From Rhodovarius lipocyclicus (GTDB taxonomy: Bacteria > Pseudomonadota > Alphaproteobacteria > Acetobacterales > Acetobacteraceae), in contig NZ_JAAABL010000002.1 in assembly GCF_009900765.1 (NCBI RefSeq), positions 372,001 to 436,000 on the forward strand: a DNA stretch of 64,000 nt, in the 5' to 3' direction. The notes beneath the pieces were generated by a model. The model did no database searches and was not told where the DNA came from. It worked only from the letters and a program-made list of their open reading frames with translations. This document shows positions 1-7,865 of this stretch, piece by piece. Both the position numbers and the translations under genes were made by a program. Position 1 is the first letter of the stretch. Each line of letters opens with the position of its first letter.

Positions 1-773
1 TGCTGGCGCGCGTGGAGAATGGCATCGCGCGCCTGACCTTCAACAACCCGGAAAAGCGCAATGCCGTCTCGATGGAGATGTGGCAGGGCGCGGAGATCGC
101 GGTGAAGGCCTTCGCGGCCGACCCCGCCGTGCGGGTGCTGGTGCTGGATGGGGCGGGGGGCAAGGCCTTCGTCTCGGGCGCCGACATCTCGAAATTCGAG
201 AGCGAGCGCCAGGGCGAGGAGGCGGTGGCCGCCTATCAGGCGCAGACCAAGCGCGTGTATGACGCCATCGCCAGCTTCCCCAAGCCCACCATCGCGCAGA
301 TCGAGGGCTTCTGCATCGGCGGCGGCACCGCGCTGGCCGTCTGCTGCGACATCCGCATCTGCGAGGAAGGCAGCAACTTCGGTGTTCCTGCCGCCAAGCT
401 CGGTCTGGGCTATCCGCTGGAGGGCATCCGCCGGTTGGTCGATCTCGTCGGCCTCTCCTTCGCGAAGGAGGTGTTCTACACCGCCCGCCGCTTCTCGGCC
501 GCCGAGGCCGCCGGCATGGGGCTGGTGAACCGCGTGGTGCCGAAGGCGGAACTCGCGGCCTATGTGACCGAATACGCCACCATGATCGCGGGCAACGCCC
601 CGCTGACCATCGCGGCCGTGAAGTTCATCGCCAATGAGGCGGTGAAGGACCGGGGCGCCGCCGATGAGGCGACCTGCGACACGATGGTGAAGGCATGCTT
701 CGCCAGCGCCGATTATGTGGAAGGCCGCAAGGCGTTCCTGGAAAAGCGCGCGCCCAACTTCCAGGGGCGCTGA
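1..773 (+). CDS. Enoyl-CoA hydratase/isomerase (crotonase) family protein, 5' end cut off
   Basis: The reading frame is open from base 3 and runs to a TGA at 771-773, so the gene starts left of the window; a GTG at 12 is only an internal codon. The visible ~256 residues have the crotonase layout: NNPEKRNAVS near the start, GADISKFE, the oxyanion-hole stretch EGFCIGGGTALAVCCD, then LGLGYPLEGIRRL and GLVNRVVP. Family members hydrate, isomerise or hydrolyse acyl-CoA thioesters in the cytoplasm. The usual first catalytic Glu (in a PE..LG context) is replaced here (VPAAKLGLG), so plain enoyl-CoA hydratase activity is doubtful. The gene ends in a hairpin facing the convergent hcp gene and shows no functional link to it. 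Confidence 0.85.
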   Translation, partial: LARVENGIARLTFNNPEKRNAVSMEMWQGAEIAVKAFAADPAVRVLVLDGAGGKAFVSGADISKFESERQGEEAVAAYQAQTKRVYDAIASFPKPTIAQIEGFCIGGGTALAVCCDIRICEEGSNFGVPAAKLGLGYPLEGIRRLVDLVGLSFAKEVFYTARRFSAAEAAGMGLVNRVVPKAELAAYVTEYATMIAGNAPLTIAAVKFIANEAVKDRGAADEATCDTMVKACFASADYVEGRKAFLEKRAPNFQGR

Positions 774-775
774 AA

Positions 776-802
776 TGGAGGAGGGGGCCATGCCCCCTCC
801 AT
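776..802. terminator. Hairpin between convergent crotonase and hcp genes
   Basis: GGAGGGGGC at 780-788 and GCCCCCTCC at 792-800 pair perfectly around the loop CAT, just after the TGA at 771-773 and just before the hcp stop at 809. No T-run follows on either side, so it may act as a bidirectional terminator or as 3'-end protection. The role is inferred from position. Confidence 0.5.
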
Positions 803-808
803 CCCGGA

Positions 809-1288
809 TCAGGTCAGCTTCGCCTGGCCGATGTCGTAGATCACGTGGCCGGTGGTCTTCGCGTTGAACTTGCTGTCGATGTTCAGGTATTCGCTGTCGA
901 TCTTGCCGAAGTTCAGGCTGATGCTCTCGCTCGGGCGGTCACCGCCGGAGGAGATGCTGTAGCCGGAGATCAGCGTGTCGCTCAGAATGTACTTCTGATA
1001 GGACACATGCTTGCCGCTGGCGTCGGTCTGGGTCATCTCGATCTTGACCTCGACCGCCTTGCCGCCGATCGCTTCCTTCAGCAGCAGCGGCGAGGAGACG
1101 TCGAAGCTCTTGGTCAGCACGATTTCGCTGACGGAAGGAGCCGTCGCTTCGCGCTTGGAGCCACCGCCCACGCCCATGCTGATGCCGCGGCCCACGCCGA
1201 ACTGGAAGGAGTTGACCTCGATCCATTCCTTGTGGGTTAGCTGCGTGGTTTCGCCCTTGATGGAACCGTACTTCAAAAAGATTGCCAT
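809..1288 (-). CDS. hcp: T6SS inner-tube protein Hcp (TssD)
   Basis: A 159-residue Hcp-family protein, the usual length. Hexameric Hcp rings stack into the T6SS inner tube, which the sheath propels outward, and they can also carry small effectors. It begins MAIFLKYGSIKGETT and contains WIEVNSFQFGVGRG, typical of Hcp; there is no C-terminal extension to suggest a fused toxin. The ATG at 1288 is preceded by GGAG about 8 bases upstream. It lies downstream of clpV on the same strand with 152 bases between, while the rest of the T6SS genes diverge. The gap may carry a separate hcp promoter, but none is convincing by eye. Confidence 0.95.
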   Translation of the reverse strand: MAIFLKYGSIKGETTQLTHKEWIEVNSFQFGVGRGISMGVGGGSKREATAPSVSEIVLTKSFDVSSPLLLKEAIGGKAVEVKIEMTQTDASGKHVSYQKYILSDTLISGYSISSGGDRPSESISLNFGKIDSEYLNIDSKFNAKTTGHVIYDIGQAKLT

Positions 1289-1440
1289 GTGTTGAACTCC
1301 GCTCGCCGCGCCTCGGTTCCGGTCAGGCCCGCGGCGGGCGACTGGCCGGTGTTGCACTGTTGACGGGTTTCCCCGCCTCTCCCCCTGGCGGGCGGCCCCT
1401 GTTCCGGTGCCGCGCAGGGTAGCCCTTGCGCCATGCCTGC

Positions 1441-4077
1441 TCAGGCGATGGCGAAATCGAAATCTCCGGCATCGGTCAGTTCGACCTTCACGCTCGTGAT
1501 GGTCTTGCCTTCGGCCAGCAGTTCCAGCACGCGGCCGGCCAGTTGCGGCAGCAGCGTGTTGTTCAGGATGTTCTCGATATTGCGCGCGCCGCTTTCCACC
1601 TCGCGGCAGCGCTCCACGATCGCCTCGGTCACGGCGGGGTCCACCGTGAAATCGGCATCGTAATTCTCCCGCAGGCGGCGGCCGATGCTGCGCAGCTTCA
1701 GCCCGATGATCTGCTTCAGGATATTGTCCGCAAGCGGGTAGTAGATGACGACATTGCAGCGGCCCAGGAAGGCCGGCTTGAACCATTTCAACAGATCGGG
1801 GCGCAAGGCCTCCCGCAACGCATCGGGCTCGGGCGCGGTTTCGGGGTCCGCGCAGAGCTTGGCGATGGTATCGGTGCCCGCGTTCGAGGTCATGATGATG
1901 ACGCTGTTCTTGAAGTCGATGTCACGACCTTCGCCATCCTTCATGTTGCCCTTGTCGAAGACCTGGTAGAACACGTCCTGCACGGCAGGGTGCGCCTTCT
2001 CCATTTCGTCGAGCAAAATGACGGAATAAGGGCGACGACGGACCGCTTCCGTCAAAACTCCGCCTTCGCCATAGCCGACATAGCCCGGCGGGCTGCCCAT
2101 CAGCAGAGCGACCTTATGTTCTTCCTTGAACTCGCTCATGTTGATGGTGGTCAGGTTCTGCTCGCCGCCATAGAGCAGGTCGGCCAGCGCCAGCGCCGTC
2201 TCGGTCTTGCCGACGCCCGAGGTGCCGGCCAGCATGAACACGCCGATGGGCTTGCGCGGGTCCGCGAGGCCCGCGCGGCTGGTGCGGATCGCCTTGGCGA
2301 TGGCCTCCAGCGCATGGTCCTGGCCGACGACGCGCTCGTTCAACTTCTGGTGCAACAACTGCACGGTGCGCATCTCGTCGCCGCCCATGCGGCCCAGCGG
2401 GATGCCGGTCCAGGTCGCGACCACCTCGGCCACGGCCTGGCCGTCCACCATCGGGTGCACCAGGGGCTCATCGCCCTGCAGCGCGTGCAGTGCGCCGGTG
2501 GCGTCCGCCAGTTCGGCCAGATTGCCGACCGTGTCGGCCCCTTCCTCGGGCTTCTCCAGGGCGGAGCGCAGGGTGTGGATCTTCTCCACCAGCGCCTTTT
2601 CCTGGTCCCAGCGTTCTTCCAGTGCGGCCAGTTCGGTGCGGGTGGCTTCTTCCTCCGCTTTCAGGGCGGCGGTGCGCTTGGCGTGGTCGCCGCCGGTCGC
2701 GGCTTCGCGCTCGATGGCGCCCAGCTCCGTCTCGATCAGCGCCAGGCGGCGCATCCGGTCCTCGATCGGGGCTGGGATGGAGGCCTGGCTCATGGAGACC
2801 CGGGCGCAGGCGGTATCCAGCAGCGACACGCCCTTGTCCGGCAATTGCCGGGCCGGGATGTAGCGGGCGGACAGCCGCACGGCCTCCGTCACGGCCTCAT
2901 CCAGGATGCGGACATTGTGGTGCTTCTCCAGCACCGGCACCAGGCCGCGCAGCATGGCGGAGGCCAGCGGCAGGCTCGGCTCCTCCACCTTTACGACTTG
3001 GAAGCGGCGGGTCAGGGCCGCGTCTTTTTCAAAGTATTTCTTGTACTCGGCCCAGGTGGTGGCGGCGATACTACGCAGCTCGCCGCGCGCCAGCGCAGGT
3101 TTCAACAGGTTGGCGGCATCGTTCTGCCCGGCCGTGCCACCCGCGCCGATCAGCGTGTGCGCCTCGTCGATGAACAGCACCACGGGCTGAGGGGACGCCT
3201 TGGCGCCGTCGATCACGCCTTTCAGGCGGTTCTCGAACTCGCCCTTCACGCTGGCGCCGGCCTGGAGCATGCCCAGGTCGAGCGCCATCAGTTTCACTTT
3301 CTTCAGGGCATCCGGCACGTCGCCCGCGGCGATGCGCAGGGCCAGCCCCTCGACCACCGCGGTTTTGCCCACGCCGGCCTCGCCGGTCAGGATCGGGTTG
3401 TTCTGGCGCCGCCGGGTCAGGATATCGACCATCTGCCGGATTTCGGAATCGCGGCCCAGGATGGGGTCGATCTTGCCGTTGCGCGCCTGGGCCGTCAGGT
3501 CGGTGCAGAATTGCTCCAGCGGGCCGGCCTGGGCGGGCTGCACGGTGGGGTCGGCCGGGGTGGCGGCTCCGCCGGGCGCGGGGGCCGTGGCGGCGGTGCT
3601 TTCCTCGCTGCCATCGGCCAGCTCGTTCAGCTTCTTGCGCACCACCTCGGCCGGGATGGCCAGCAGGCTGGGCGCGCTGTCCTTGACGATGCGCGACAGG
3701 CTGTCATCGGCCAGCAACGCCGCCAGCATGTAGCCGGAGCGGATCTTGCCCTGGTTGGCCTCCAGGCTGGTGATCAGCCAGGCTTCCTTGAGCCAGGATA
3801 CGATGTCGGGCGACAGCGAGGGCGCGCGGGAATTGCCGGTTTTCAGCCGGTCCAGCCCGCGCGTCAGCTCGGCCACCACGCGGGCGGCATCGACGCCGGC
3901 ATTGCGCATGATGACCGAAACATCGGACCCTGGATGCTCCACCAGGCGGAGGAGCAGGTGCTCCACCTCCACATTGTAGTGCGTGCGGGAGAGGGTGAGG
4001 CCGGCCGCCGCTTCGAGCTGGCGGCGCGCCAGCTCCGTCATGCGTCCGACGAGGGATTTCAAGTCAACCGCGACCAT
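1441..4077 (-). CDS. clpV: T6SS sheath-disassembly ATPase ClpV (TssH)
   Basis: An 878-residue AAA+ ATPase of the ClpV/TssH family. ClpV extracts and unfolds contracted TssB/TssC sheath subunits so the machine can be rebuilt. Visible parts: an N-terminal Clp-N repeat domain (about 10-150), a first Walker A GEAGVGKT at 232-239 with Walker B LFIDEAH at 301-307, a charged coiled middle domain at about 440-510, a second Walker A GTSGVGKT at 618-625 with [10 protein letters not shown], and a ClpB-type C-terminal domain. Start ATG at 4077. It is divergent from tssA and leads into hcp. Gene order and the Clp-N/linker pattern fit ClpV rather than the chaperone ClpB. Confidence 0.95.
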   Translation of the reverse strand: MVAVDLKSLVGRMTELARRQLEAAAGLTLSRTHYNVEVEHLLLRLVEHPGSDVSVIMRNAGVDAARVVAELTRGLDRLKTGNSRAPSLSPDIVSWLKEAWLITSLEANQGKIRSGYMLAALLADDSLSRIVKDSAPSLLAIPAEVVRKKLNELADGSEESTAATAPAPGGAATPADPTVQPAQAGPLEQFCTDLTAQARNGKIDPILGRDSEIRQMVDILTRRRQNNPILTGEAGVGKTAVVEGLALRIAAGDVPDALKKVKLMALDLGMLQAGASVKGEFENRLKGVIDGAKASPQPVVLFIDEAHTLIGAGGTAGQNDAANLLKPALARGELRSIAATTWAEYKKYFEKDAALTRRFQVVKVEEPSLPLASAMLRGLVPVLEKHHNVRILDEAVTEAVRLSARYIPARQLPDKGVSLLDTACARVSMSQASIPAPIEDRMRRLALIETELGAIEREAATGGDHAKRTAALKAEEEATRTELAALEERWDQEKALVEKIHTLRSALEKPEEGADTVGNLAELADATGALHALQGDEPLVHPMVDGQAVAEVVATWTGIPLGRMGGDEMRTVQLLHQKLNERVVGQDHALEAIAKAIRTSRAGLADPRKPIGVFMLAGTSGVGKTETALALADLLYGGEQNLTTINMSEFKEEHKVALLMGSPPGYVGYGEGGVLTEAVRRRPYSVILLDEMEKAHPAVQDVFYQVFDKGNMKDGEGRDIDFKNSVIIMTSNAGTDTIAKLCADPETAPEPDALREALRPDLLKWFKPAFLGRCNVVIYYPLADNILKQIIGLKLRSIGRRLRENYDADFTVDPAVTEAIVERCREVESGARNIENILNNTLLPQLAGRVLELLAEGKTITSVKVELTDAGDFDFAIA

Positions 4078-4478
4078 AACTGGCGTTACCTCCTGCCCGA
4101 ATTCGACCCGCCCGCCCGCAATGCGTCACATGCGACGCCCTGCATGCGATACCGTAGCGACATCGGCGCATGGTGAGGCCCTCGTCCGTTGCATCCCGTT
4201 CACGAGATGGCAATCAGACGGGGCTGTCAGCCTTGTGCCGCGTTAGCTTGAACAAAGCGTTAGTGTGGCTCCAGTATCTCGTCAATCAATTATCCGGGAA
4301 CAAATCCATTGCTCCGCAACATGAATGACAAGCTTTCATCAGTTGCGATGATGCGGAATACGAAGATTGCGATATGATGCGAGCAGTCACTTGTTCAGGG
4401 TTTCACAAAACCTCATGATGCTCCTCGGCATGCATTCCATGGAAACTATGATGCGTGCCGCTCCTGGGGGGTTGGCGC
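4078..4478. promoter_or_regulatory. Divergent clpV/tssA regulatory region with TTGCG-type repeats
   Basis: No gene is seen in these 401 bases. The stretch from about 4245 to 4400 is clearly AT-richer than its surroundings and should hold promoters for clpV-hcp leftward and tssA rightward. It contains TTGCGAT at 4343-4349 and again at 4367-4373, each followed within a few bases by GATGCG, plus the interrupted palindrome TTGC-TCC-GCAA at 4309-4319. Such boxes could bind a T6SS regulator. No sigma-54 element (TGGCAC-N5-TTGC) was found. Confidence 0.45.
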
Positions 4479-5639
4479 ATGGTGGATAACGTTCTGGATG
4501 TGGATGCACTGCTGGCGCCCCTGGATGGGGACAGCGCCACGGGGTCCGACCTGCGAGAGGATTTCTCGCCCACCGCGCCGTATCGCGCGCTGCGGGATGC
4601 GCGTTCCGCCGCCCAGGCCGATGACCGTGCCCGCCGCTCCGCCGATGAGCCCGACACCACCGCCTCTCCCTTGTGGCGGGATGTGGTACGCATCGGGGTC
4701 GAGACGCTGGCGGGCGTTTCCAAGGATCTGGAGGTCGCGGGCTGGCTGACCGAGGCGTTGGTGCGCCAGCACGGGCTCGCGGGGCTCGTCACCGGGGCCC
4801 GGCTGCTGGACGGGCTGCTGGCGCAATACTGGGAGGATGTGTTCCCCCGCCCCGATGAGGAGGAAGGCCAGAGCTACCGGGCCTCGCTGCTCGAAGGGCT
4901 TTCGGGCGCGGACAAGGATGGGGTGCTGATCCAACCCCTGCAATCCATCGTGCTGTTCATGCGGCCCACGGGCCAGCCTTTCCACCTCTATGAACATGAG
5001 GCCGCGCTGGCCGCCGCCACCCTGCCGGAGCCGGATAAGCGCCAGGCCCGCTACGACCGCGGCGTGCTGCCGATGGACCGGCTGGAGGCCGAGGCCCACA
5101 GCGCCCGGGCCGCCATCGGCCGCACCCGGCAGGATATCCAGGCCGCGCTGGAGGTGTGGCGCGCGCTGGATGCCCGGGTGGAGGCGAGTTTTTCCTACCC
5201 CACCCCCTCGCTGCGGCGGGTGGCGGAGATTCTGGGGCGTGCCCTTGCGTTCGCGGAACGGTATGGCGACGCGGATGCGCCCGCCCCGGCCGAAGTGGAG
5301 GAAACGGCGCCCGTGGCCGGCGGGGCGCCTGCCGCCGCCGGCGGCGCGGCCCAGGGCGGGGTCGCGCTGGGCGGCATGCAATCCGCCGTCGCCAACCGCG
5401 AGCAGGCGCTGAAGCAACTGGAGCAGATCGCCGAATTCTTCGCCCGGACCGAGCCGCAATCCTTCCTGGCCTATACGTTGAAGGACGCGGTGCGGCGCGG
5501 CCGCATGGCCCTGCCCGAACTGCTGGGCGAGGTGCTGGCCGATGAGACGGTGCGCAACGCCATGCTTTCCGCCCTGGGTATCCGGGCGGAGAGTTTCCAG
5601 GAAAGCCAGGCGGAGGAGGGGTCTGATGGCTACAGCTGA
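4479..5639 (+). CDS. tssA: T6SS baseplate/sheath-priming protein TssA (ImpA family)
   Basis: A 386-residue protein with an N-terminal ImpA domain (MVDNVLDVDALLAPL, then WLTEALVRQHGLAGL and YWEDVFPRPDEEEG) and the C-terminal motif QLEQIAEFFARTEPQSF followed by LPELLGEVL, characteristic of short TssA proteins. TssA links baseplate and sheath and helps start sheath polymerisation. An Ala/Pro-rich linker lies at about 270-310. A GTG at 4455 would add eight residues, but the ATG at 4479 has a G-rich ribosome-binding stretch upstream and gives the expected N-terminus. It heads the rightward T6SS cluster, 210 bases before tssB. Confidence 0.93.
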   Translation: MVDNVLDVDALLAPLDGDSATGSDLREDFSPTAPYRALRDARSAAQADDRARRSADEPDTTASPLWRDVVRIGVETLAGVSKDLEVAGWLTEALVRQHGLAGLVTGARLLDGLLAQYWEDVFPRPDEEEGQSYRASLLEGLSGADKDGVLIQPLQSIVLFMRPTGQPFHLYEHEAALAAATLPEPDKRQARYDRGVLPMDRLEAEAHSARAAIGRTRQDIQAALEVWRALDARVEASFSYPTPSLRRVAEILGRALAFAERYGDADAPAPAEVEETAPVAGGAPAAAGGAAQGGVALGGMQSAVANREQALKQLEQIAEFFARTEPQSFLAYTLKDAVRRGRMALPELLGEVLADETVRNAMLSALGIRAESFQESQAEEGSDGYS

Positions 5640-5679
5640 CCGTCTCCGCTCGCATTCCCGTGAGCGCGCGAACAAGGCG

Positions 5680-5709
5680 TTGACGCCCGGAATCGCGCGC
5701 AGTTACAGT
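5680..5709 (+). promoter_or_regulatory. Possible sigma-70-type promoter upstream of tssB
   Basis: TTGACG at 5680-5685 and TACAGT at 5704-5709 are separated by 18 bases, within the 210-base gap between tssA and tssB. They match the vegetative consensus at 5/6 and 4/6 positions. This would give tssB-tssC their own transcript. It rests on sequence resemblance only. Confidence 0.35.
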
Positions 5710-5849
5710 TCGGTCACATATTCCAGCGTCTTACCCGCGCCCGCGACCAGGCTCAGCTTGGCCCGTGCGTATCGCCGCATCTGCGTTCCGGCCATCGAGG
5801 GTGATGCGCTGGCGCATTCCATCGCAACGATCATCGTTGGGGAGAGGTC

Positions 5850-6356
5850 ATGTCGGATATCTATGGCAAGCTGACGCGCGTGCGGAAGCCGCGCGTACAC
5901 ATCACCTACGATGTGGAGCTGGACGGCGCGAAGATCGAGCGCGAGCTCCCCTTCGTGCTGGGCGTGATGGGTGATTTCGCGGGCGACAATTCCGCGGCGC
6001 AGAAGCCGCTGAAGGACCGCAAATTCACCCAGATCGACCGCGACAACTTCAATGACGTCATGAAGCAGATCGCGCCCAGCCTGTCCTTCCGCACGGAGAA
6101 CACGCTGGCCGGCGACGGCAGCGAGATGGCGGTGAACCTGAAGTTCAACAGCCTGGAGGATTTCGAGCCCCAGCGCGTTGTGCAGCAGGTGGAACCGCTG
6201 AAGGCCCTGCTGGAAACCCGCGACAAGCTGCGCGACCTGCTCAGCAAGGCGGACAACTCCACCCAGCTCGAGGAGCTGCTGGAGGATATCCTGAAGGACA
6301 ACACCAAGCTGCAGGCGCTCTCCTCGGAGCTGGGCCTGAACAAGCCGGAGGCGTGA
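5850..6356 (+). CDS. tssB: T6SS contractile sheath small subunit TssB (VipA/ImpB)
   Basis: A 168-residue TssB-family protein that pairs with TssC to form the contractile sheath around the Hcp tube. It begins [23 protein letters not shown], includes [13 protein letters not shown], and ends in a helical stretch ([22 protein letters not shown]) of the kind ClpV recognises in contracted sheaths. The ATG at 5850 follows a strong ribosome-binding site (GGGGAGAGG). tssC starts five bases after its stop, so the two are surely co-transcribed and probably translationally coupled. Confidence 0.95.
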   Translation: MSDIYGKLTRVRKPRVHITYDVELDGAKIERELPFVLGVMGDFAGDNSAAQKPLKDRKFTQIDRDNFNDVMKQIAPSLSFRTENTLAGDGSEMAVNLKFNSLEDFEPQRVVQQVEPLKALLETRDKLRDLLSKADNSTQLEELLEDILKDNTKLQALSSELGLNKPEA

Positions 6357-6360
6357 CGCC

Positions 6361-7860
6361 ATGAGCGGAACCCAGTCCCAGCCCGCCGGCGCCGCATCCA
6401 CCACCACGACGGAAGGCGAAGGCCTTTCCTTCCTGGAGCAGGTGATCGGCGCCACCCGCCAGACCGAGCGCGACCGCGCCGCGGAGCTGGTGAAGGCCCT
6501 GACCGAGGAAGCGCTGAAGGGCACCATCACCTTCAGCCGCAACCTGACCCAGACGATCAACAAGGCGATCGACGCGATCGACGACCAGCTGTCCAAGCAG
6601 CTGAACGCGATCATGCACCATGAGAAGTTCACCAAGCTGGAGGGCAGCTGGCGCGGCCTGCACTACCTGATCCAGAACAGCGAGACGGGCGAAGCGCTCA
6701 AGATCCGCATGCTGCAGGCTTCCAAGCGCGAGCTGAACCGGGACCTGACGCGGGCGGTCGAATTCGACCAGTCCAACCTGTTCAAGAAGATCTACGAGGC
6801 CGAGTTCGGCATGCCGGGCGGCACGCCCTATGGCGCGCTGGTCGGCGACTATGAATGGTCCGCCCATCCGGAGGATGTGGAGACGCTGAAGCTGATCAGC
6901 CAGACGGCTGCCGCGGCCTTCGCGCCCTTCATCTCCGCCGCGGGCTCGCAGATGTTCGGCTTCAAGGACTATCAGGAGCTGGCCAACCCCCGCGACCTGA
7001 CCAAGATCTTCGAGACCGCCGAGTACACGAGCTGGCGTGCCTTCCGCGATACCGAGGAAAGCCGCTTCGTCACCCTCGTGCTGCCCCGCGTGCTGGCGCG
7101 CCTGCCCTATGGCGAGAAGACCAAGCCGCTGGAGGAGTTCAACTTCGAGGAAGCGCCGAGCGATGCCGATGGCACCGCCCGGGCGATGAACCACGAAGAC
7201 TATTGCTGGATGAACGCGGCCTATGTGCACGCGGCGCGCCTGACGGACGCCTTCGCGCAATCCGGCTGGTGCACCGCCATCCGCGGCGCCGAGGGCGGCG
7301 GCAAGGTCAGCGGCCTGCCGACCCACGTGTTCAAGTCGGACGACGGCGATTCGGACACCAAGTGCCCGACCGAGATCGCCATCACCGACCGGCGTGAGGC
7401 CGAGCTGTCGCACAACGGCTTCCTGCCGCTCTGCCACTACAAGAACACCGACTATTCCGTGTTCTTCGGCGCGCAGACCACCCAGAAGCCCAAGAAGTAC
7501 GACCGCCCGGATGCCACGGCCAACGCGGCGATCTCCGCCCGCCTGCCCTACATCATGGCGACCAGCCGCTTCGCCCACTTCCTGAAGGTGATGGCGCGCG
7601 ACTGGGTGGGCCGGTTCATGGAGGCAACGGACGTCGAGGCCGAGCTGAACCGCTGGATCCAGAACTACGTGAACCCGATGGAGGGTGCCGGCCAGGAAGC
7701 GCGGGCGAAGTATCCGCTGCGCGAGGCGCGGGTGGATGTGAAGGAAATCCCGGGCAAGCCCGGCTCCTACAACGCCGTCGCCTATCTGCGCCCGTGGCTG
7801 CAGATGGAGGAACTGACCACCTCCATGCGCATGGTCGCGCGCATTCCTGAAAAGGCCTGA
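6361..7860 (+). CDS. tssC: T6SS contractile sheath large subunit TssC (VipB/ImpC)
   Basis: A 499-residue TssC/EvpB-family protein of normal length, the main sheath protomer. Signature stretches are LNAIMHHEKFTKLEGSWRGL, AVEFDQSNLFKKIYEAEFGM and GGTPYG, followed by the C-terminal sheath-handshake region with YIMATSRFAHFLKVMARD. It is the canonical partner of TssB: it directly follows tssB and contains all family motifs. A second, more divergent copy follows immediately, as in Agrobacterium tumefaciens, where two TssC proteins are encoded side by side. Confidence 0.95.
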   Translation: MSGTQSQPAGAASTTTTEGEGLSFLEQVIGATRQTERDRAAELVKALTEEALKGTITFSRNLTQTINKAIDAIDDQLSKQLNAIMHHEKFTKLEGSWRGLHYLIQNSETGEALKIRMLQASKRELNRDLTRAVEFDQSNLFKKIYEAEFGMPGGTPYGALVGDYEWSAHPEDVETLKLISQTAAAAFAPFISAAGSQMFGFKDYQELANPRDLTKIFETAEYTSWRAFRDTEESRFVTLVLPRVLARLPYGEKTKPLEEFNFEEAPSDADGTARAMNHEDYCWMNAAYVHAARLTDAFAQSGWCTAIRGAEGGGKVSGLPTHVFKSDDGDSDTKCPTEIAITDRREAELSHNGFLPLCHYKNTDYSVFFGAQTTQKPKKYDRPDATANAAISARLPYIMATSRFAHFLKVMARDWVGRFMEATDVEAELNRWIQNYVNPMEGAGQEARAKYPLREARVDVKEIPGKPGSYNAVAYLRPWLQMEELTTSMRMVARIPEKA

Positions 7861-7865
7861 GCCCG

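Noticed and set aside
1289-1440. A sigma-54 promoter before hcp, suggested by TGGCCGGTGTTGCA.
   Set aside because: On the wrong strand for hcp, and the spacing between TGGC and TTGC is 5 instead of the required 7 bases.
1426-4176. Long open frame antisense to clpV.
   Set aside because: It is the shadow of clpV on the opposite strand, caused by high GC codon bias; the antisense product has no domain pattern and clpV is fully supported by motifs.
5626-5874. A small open frame with GGAGGAGGGG directly upstream, overlapping the 3' end of tssA and the start of tssB.
   Set aside because: The apparent ribosome-binding site is simply the coding sequence for Glu-Glu-Gly at the end of tssA, and the 82-residue product has unusual codons for this genome and no recognisable features.
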